Below are positions 60,878 to 64,000 of a stretch of 64,000 nt of DNA, piece after piece. The position numbers were made by a program, and so were the translations under genes. Numbering within the stretch: the stretch's first letter is position 1; the number at the start of each line of letters is the position of its first letter. The stretch covers positions 186,001 through 250,000 of the forward strand of contig JQKK01000004.1 of NCBI GenBank assembly GCA_000746015.1. Direction: 5' to 3'. The DNA comes from Lachnospiraceae bacterium MA2020. Its GTDB lineage: Bacteria; Bacillota; Clostridia; Lachnospirales; Lachnospiraceae. Under the pieces are notes generated by a model. That model was not told the DNA's origin, made no database searches, and saw only the letters and a program-made list of their open reading frames with translations.

Positions 60878-62335
60878 ATGGGAAAGGCAACAGGATTTTT
60901 AGAGTATAACAGGCAGGAGAATCGTGAGATAGCTCCGGCTGAGAGAATAAAGAATTTTAATGAGTTTAGAAAGCCGCTTACAGAGAGTGAGAGAATCGAG
61001 CAGGGCGCAAGATGTATGAACTGCGGCGTACCTATGTGTCAGTCAGCTATGAAGCTTTCCGGCATGGTTACAGGATGCCCGCTTCACAATCTTATCCCTG
61101 AGTGGAATGACCAGGTTTATCATAATCATGTACAGCATGCACTTTCACGTCTCTTAAAGACAAACAATTTTCCGGAGTTTACGGGCAGGGTTTGCCCGGC
61201 ACTCTGCGAGAAAGCTTGCATCTGCGGTATGGATGGCGAGAGTGTTACTACTCATGATAACGAGAGATACATCATTGACTCAGCTTTTGAGCAGGGACTT
61301 ATGCAGCCACGCATCCCTAAGGTGAGAAGCGGCAAGAAGGTTGCTGTAGTTGGGGCAGGCCCTGCAGGACTTGCAGCGGCTGATCAGCTTAACCACAGAG
61401 GTCACAGCGTTACTGTATTTGAGCGTGATGATGAGGTTGGCGGACTTTTAATGTATGGCATACCTAACATGAAGCTTGATAAGTCTGTAGTAAAGCGTCG
61501 CAGGGCTCTCATGGAGAAAGAGGGCGTTGAATTCAGGACAGGCGTAAATGTCGGAGTAGATGTAAAGGCTAAGGAAATCCTTGACAGCTACGATGCGGTA
61601 ATACTTGCTTGCGGTGCTAAGCAGGCACGTGCGCTTGCAGTACCGGATGCTGATAAGACAAAGGGAATTTACTTTGCGGTTGATTTCCTTACATCAACCA
61701 CAAAGAGCCTTGTAAACGGACAGCCGACTGAGGGTGCTTTCATCAGCGCAAAGGATAAGAATGTTGTTATCATCGGTGGCGGTGATACAGGTAATGACTG
61801 TGTAGGTACATGCATCCGTCATGGCGCGAAGAGCGTTACACAGCTTGAGATGATGCCAAAGCCACCTGAGACAAGGCTTCCATCAAATCCATGGCCTGAG
61901 TGGCCAAAGGTCCTCAAGACTGACTACGGCCAGGAAGAGGCTATCGACAGATTTGGCAGCGATCCAAGAATTTATGAGACAACAGTTAAGGAACTTGTCA
62001 CAAAGAAGGGGGCCCTTACAGCCATCAAGACAGTCAAGGTAAAGTTTGAAGGAAGAAAGATGGTTGAGGTTGAAGGTTCGGAGAAGACCATCAAGTGCGA
62101 CCTTCTTTTGATCGCAGCTGGATTCATAGGTGCAGAGAAGTATACCCCTGATGCATTTGCCGCACCATTGTCTGAAAGAAATACAGTACTTACTACTCCT
62201 GATAAGTACAAGACAAAGGTTGATAAGGTATATACAGCAGGTGATATGCATCGCGGACAGTCACTTGTTGTATGGGCTATATGCGAAGGCAGAGAGTGTG
62301 CTGCAGAAGTTGACCATGATCTGATGGGTTATTAA
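60878..62335 (+). CDS. gltD: Glutamate synthase small subunit
   Basis: 485 residues. It begins GKATGFLEYNRQENREIAPA, the usual GltD start, then two 4Fe-4S clusters (CMNCGVPMCQ and GCPLHNLIPEWND; CPALCEKACICGM), an FAD fold GAGPAGLAAADQLNHRGH and an NADPH fold GGGDTGNDCVGTCIRHG. It passes electrons from NADPH to GltB. The ATG at 60878 gives the family N-terminus; an in-frame TTG upstream overlaps gltB. A strong terminator follows. Confidence 0.96.
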   Translation: MGKATGFLEYNRQENREIAPAERIKNFNEFRKPLTESERIEQGARCMNCGVPMCQSAMKLSGMVTGCPLHNLIPEWNDQVYHNHVQHALSRLLKTNNFPEFTGRVCPALCEKACICGMDGESVTTHDNERYIIDSAFEQGLMQPRIPKVRSGKKVAVVGAGPAGLAAADQLNHRGHSVTVFERDDEVGGLLMYGIPNMKLDKSVVKRRRALMEKEGVEFRTGVNVGVDVKAKEILDSYDAVILACGAKQARALAVPDADKTKGIYFAVDFLTSTTKSLVNGQPTEGAFISAKDKNVVIIGGGDTGNDCVGTCIRHGAKSVTQLEMMPKPPETRLPSNPWPEWPKVLKTDYGQEEAIDRFGSDPRIYETTVKELVTKKGALTAIKTVKVKFEGRKMVEVEGSEKTIKCDLLLIAAGFIGAEKYTPDAFAAPLSERNTVLTTPDKYKTKVDKVYTAGDMHRGQSLVVWAICEGRECAAEVDHDLMGY

Positions 62336-62356
62336 AAATAGAATAAGATATACCTA

Positions 62357-62400
62357 AGTAATAGGATACCGTCGTTTGGCGGTATCCTATTACTGGTTTT
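62357..62400 (+). terminator. Terminator after gltD
   Basis: AGTAATAGGATACCG pairs with CGGTATCCTATTACT over an 8-base loop, followed by GGTTTTAT. Confidence 0.88.
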
Positions 62401-62453
62401 ATAGAGATATAAATGATATACTATCTCATTATTGATCGTTGAGGTAAAAATAT

Positions 62454-63110
62454 ATGAATAGAATCGTAGATGCAGTTATTTTTGATCTGGATGGTACTCT
62501 TACAGACACTGAGAAGTATTATCAGGAGGCATGGCCAAAGGCTTTGGGAAAGTTTGGCTATGAGCTGACAAAGGAAATGGCCTTGGAGCTCCGTTCGCTT
62601 GGACGTCCGTTTGCTCCGGAGAAGTTTAAGGAATGGTTTGGCGAAGATTTTGATTATCATGAGGTGAGAGAGTACAGGAAGTCACTGGTTGAGGCTCTTA
62701 TCGCGGAAAACGGCATTCCTCTGAAGCCCGGCGCAAAGGAGATACTTCACTGGATGAGAGAAAATGGCATCCTGACAGCCCTTGCTACTGCAAATGAATA
62801 CAGTCGGGCTGAGAGATATCTTAAGAAGATCGATATGTTTGATGGATTTGACAGGATCATATGCTCTGATATGGTAAAGTATGGCAAACCGGCACCGGAT
62901 ATCTATAGCTACGCATGTGAGCAGCTTGGACTTAGTCCGGAGAGGACATTTGCAGTTGAAGACTCACCAAACGGAGTTACCAGTGCATATAAAGCAGGCT
63001 GCAAGGTCATAATGGTTCCTGATCTCACAGAGCCGGATGATGAGCTCAAAAGTATGCTTTATGCAAAAGTAGACAAGTTGCTGGATATAAAAAGCTTCTT
63101 TACTGAATGA
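62454..63110 (+). CDS. HAD-superfamily phosphatase, beta-phosphoglucomutase-like
   Basis: 218 residues. Motif I VIFDLDGTLTDTE gives the nucleophile and acid/base Asp; a four-helix cap (about 17-80) is followed by LATANEYSRAERYL (motif II), GKPAPDIYSYACEQLG (motif III Lys) and AVEDSPNGVTSAYKAGC (motif IV). It probably acts on a small sugar phosphate. It has its own upstream region after the gltD terminator; GAGGTAAAAATAT precedes the ATG. Confidence 0.88.
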   Translation: MNRIVDAVIFDLDGTLTDTEKYYQEAWPKALGKFGYELTKEMALELRSLGRPFAPEKFKEWFGEDFDYHEVREYRKSLVEALIAENGIPLKPGAKEILHWMRENGILTALATANEYSRAERYLKKIDMFDGFDRIICSDMVKYGKPAPDIYSYACEQLGLSPERTFAVEDSPNGVTSAYKAGCKVIMVPDLTEPDDELKSMLYAKVDKLLDIKSFFTE

Positions 63111-63221
63111 TGATGTACATTATACACAAAGAAAAAGCGATTTGAGTTATTATAAAATACATATATACCAAATTAAAATTGATTTTAAAGACAACTTATC
63201 TGTAAAAATGCTGCATAAATC

Positions 63222-63250
63222 TTGTTTTAAACCACCCAAAGCGTTATAGT
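63222..63250 (+). promoter_or_regulatory. Promoter of the sugar-binding lipoprotein gene
   Basis: TTGTTT (63222-63227), 17 bases and TATAGT (63245-63250). The 211-base gap before the gene holds nothing else recognised. Confidence 0.5.
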
Positions 63251-63321
63251 TGTATCATATTAAGTGCATATTGACTGTGTGAGTTTGGGAATGTGCACAA
63301 TTATTGATGGGAGGGTAACAT

Positions 63322-64000
63322 ATGAACAAATTTATCAGAAAGATGATGGCAGTTTCATTGAGTGTGGCAATGACAGCATCTCTTACAGCCTGTGGAGCAT
63401 CAGGCGGCAAGGCAGGCGGAACTACTGAGAAACCTGAAGGCGAATCACCTGCAGCGGATTCTTCATCAGGAGAATCAGGAGCAGCAGTAGCAGACAGTGA
63501 TATCAAGATCGGTGTTTCTATCTGGAGCTCTACTGACGTGCTTGGTTCACAGTGTAAGCTGATACTCGATGAGGCAGCAAAGTCTTTAGGTGTGCAGGTA
63601 CAGTATGTTGACCAGGGACACGTTTCAGAGAAGGTTACAGCATCAGTTGAGCAGCTTTGTGCTGCAGGATGTCAGGGTATCGTTATCTGTAACTCAGCAG
63701 ATACAGAGATGACATCAGCAATCAAGACATGTAATGATAACAAAGTTTATCTTGCACAGTTCTTCCGTATTATAAGCGAAGAGAACAGCGCAGATATCTA
63801 TAAGATGGCAACAGATTCAGAGTACTTTGTAGGTGCAGTTCACGAGAACGAGCCTGAAAACGGTGAGAAACTCGTAAACATCCTTCTCGATAAGGGATGC
63901 CGTGATATCGGTCTTATCGGATGGGAGCAGGGCGATGCTACATGGCTTGGCAGATGGGAAGGCTACAAGAAGGGTGTAGAAACTTGGAATGCAGCTCATC
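63322..64000 (+). CDS. Sugar-type ABC transporter substrate-binding lipoprotein (3' end outside window)
   Basis: 226 complete codons are visible and the frame is still open at the window end. A signal peptide ends in the lipobox LTAC (Cys24), followed by a Gly/Ser/Glu linker and a Peripla_BP_4-type domain starting IKIGVSIWSSTDVLGSQCKL, with CQGIVICNSADTEM and DIGLIGWEQGDATWLGRWEG, as in ribose/galactose-binding proteins. GGGAGG lies 6 bases upstream. Ligand and transporter partners lie outside the window. Confidence 0.88.
   Translation, partial: MNKFIRKMMAVSLSVAMTASLTACGASGGKAGGTTEKPEGESPAADSSSGESGAAVADSDIKIGVSIWSSTDVLGSQCKLILDEAAKSLGVQVQYVDQGHVSEKVTASVEQLCAAGCQGIVICNSADTEMTSAIKTCNDNKVYLAQFFRIISEENSADIYKMATDSEYFVGAVHENEPENGEKLVNILLDKGCRDIGLIGWEQGDATWLGRWEGYKKGVETWNAAH

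Noticed and set aside
1-64000. CRISPR arrays, tRNA or rRNA genes, insertion sequences, prophage
   Set aside because: No regularly spaced repeats, no RNA gene shapes and no transposase or integrase reading frames were seen by eye on either strand; a covariance-model scan was not possible.

Overview
The window looks like chromosome from an AT-rich, Gram-positive Clostridia member, most likely a Lachnospiraceae species close to Butyrivibrio/Pseudobutyrivibrio. The support is strong AGGAGG-type ribosome sites, a Bacillus-type SOS box in front of recA, a class II GalT, RNase Y, a type III glutamine synthetase and many Clostridia-like lipoproteins. The genus is inferred from gene content and codon style; no database search was made.

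Layout. (1) 1-15.2 kb holds housekeeping genes: the 3' end of purA, a DUF3048 lipoprotein, a small ferredoxin, a YigZ protein, a HAD phosphatase, recA-recX, rny, a Leloir unit (an AraC-type regulator divergent from galK-galT), a methyltransferase/acyltransferase pair, thiM and a CorC-type membrane protein. (2) 15.3-40.7 kb is a large, strongly AT-rich exopolysaccharide (EPS) locus, nearly all on the + strand. It has a PssD/PssE glycosyltransferase pair, a polyprenyl glycosylphosphotransferase that starts the repeat unit, a GT14 enzyme, six GT2 enzymes, two pyruvyltransferase-family proteins with an FrhB-like iron-sulphur partner, a Wzx flippase, a Wzy-like polymerase, CpsC/CpsD-like chain-length control, a GH5 glucanase and acyltransferases. 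(3) 40.8-50.7 kb carries a lasso-peptide-type RiPP system mixed with three more GT2 enzymes: B2 protease, nucleotidyltransferase, ABC exporter, HPr-kinase-like peptide kinase, asparagine-synthase-like cyclase and, convergent to the cyclase, a 49-residue precursor peptide. The matching PqqD-like leader-binding protein (B1) lies 23 kb upstream inside the EPS genes at 17.8 kb. (4) 50.9-54 kb has another acyltransferase and a minus-strand regulatory unit (response regulator, sensor kinase, XRE regulator). (5) 54-62.3 kb is a nitrogen-assimilation block (glnN, gltB, gltD) with a terminator-like hairpin in the glnN leader. (6) 62.4-64 kb has a HAD phosphatase and the start of a sugar-binding lipoprotein that runs off the window.

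How the parts may work together. The EPS genes form a complete Wzx/Wzy-type assembly line. The RiPP genes make a complete paeninodin-like (kinase-containing) lasso set only if the distant PqqD gene is included, which physically ties the two pathways together. Signs of remodelling in the EPS locus are an in-frame TGA in a PP-loop gene, a duplicated 5' end of cpsD around an acyltransferase gene, and a CpsD protein whose P-loop lysine is missing.

The most interesting items are the split lasso/EPS locus and its precursor, the cpsD duplication and degenerate kinase, the in-frame TGA, the two matched palindromes in front of the XRE gene, and the hairpin leader of glnN.
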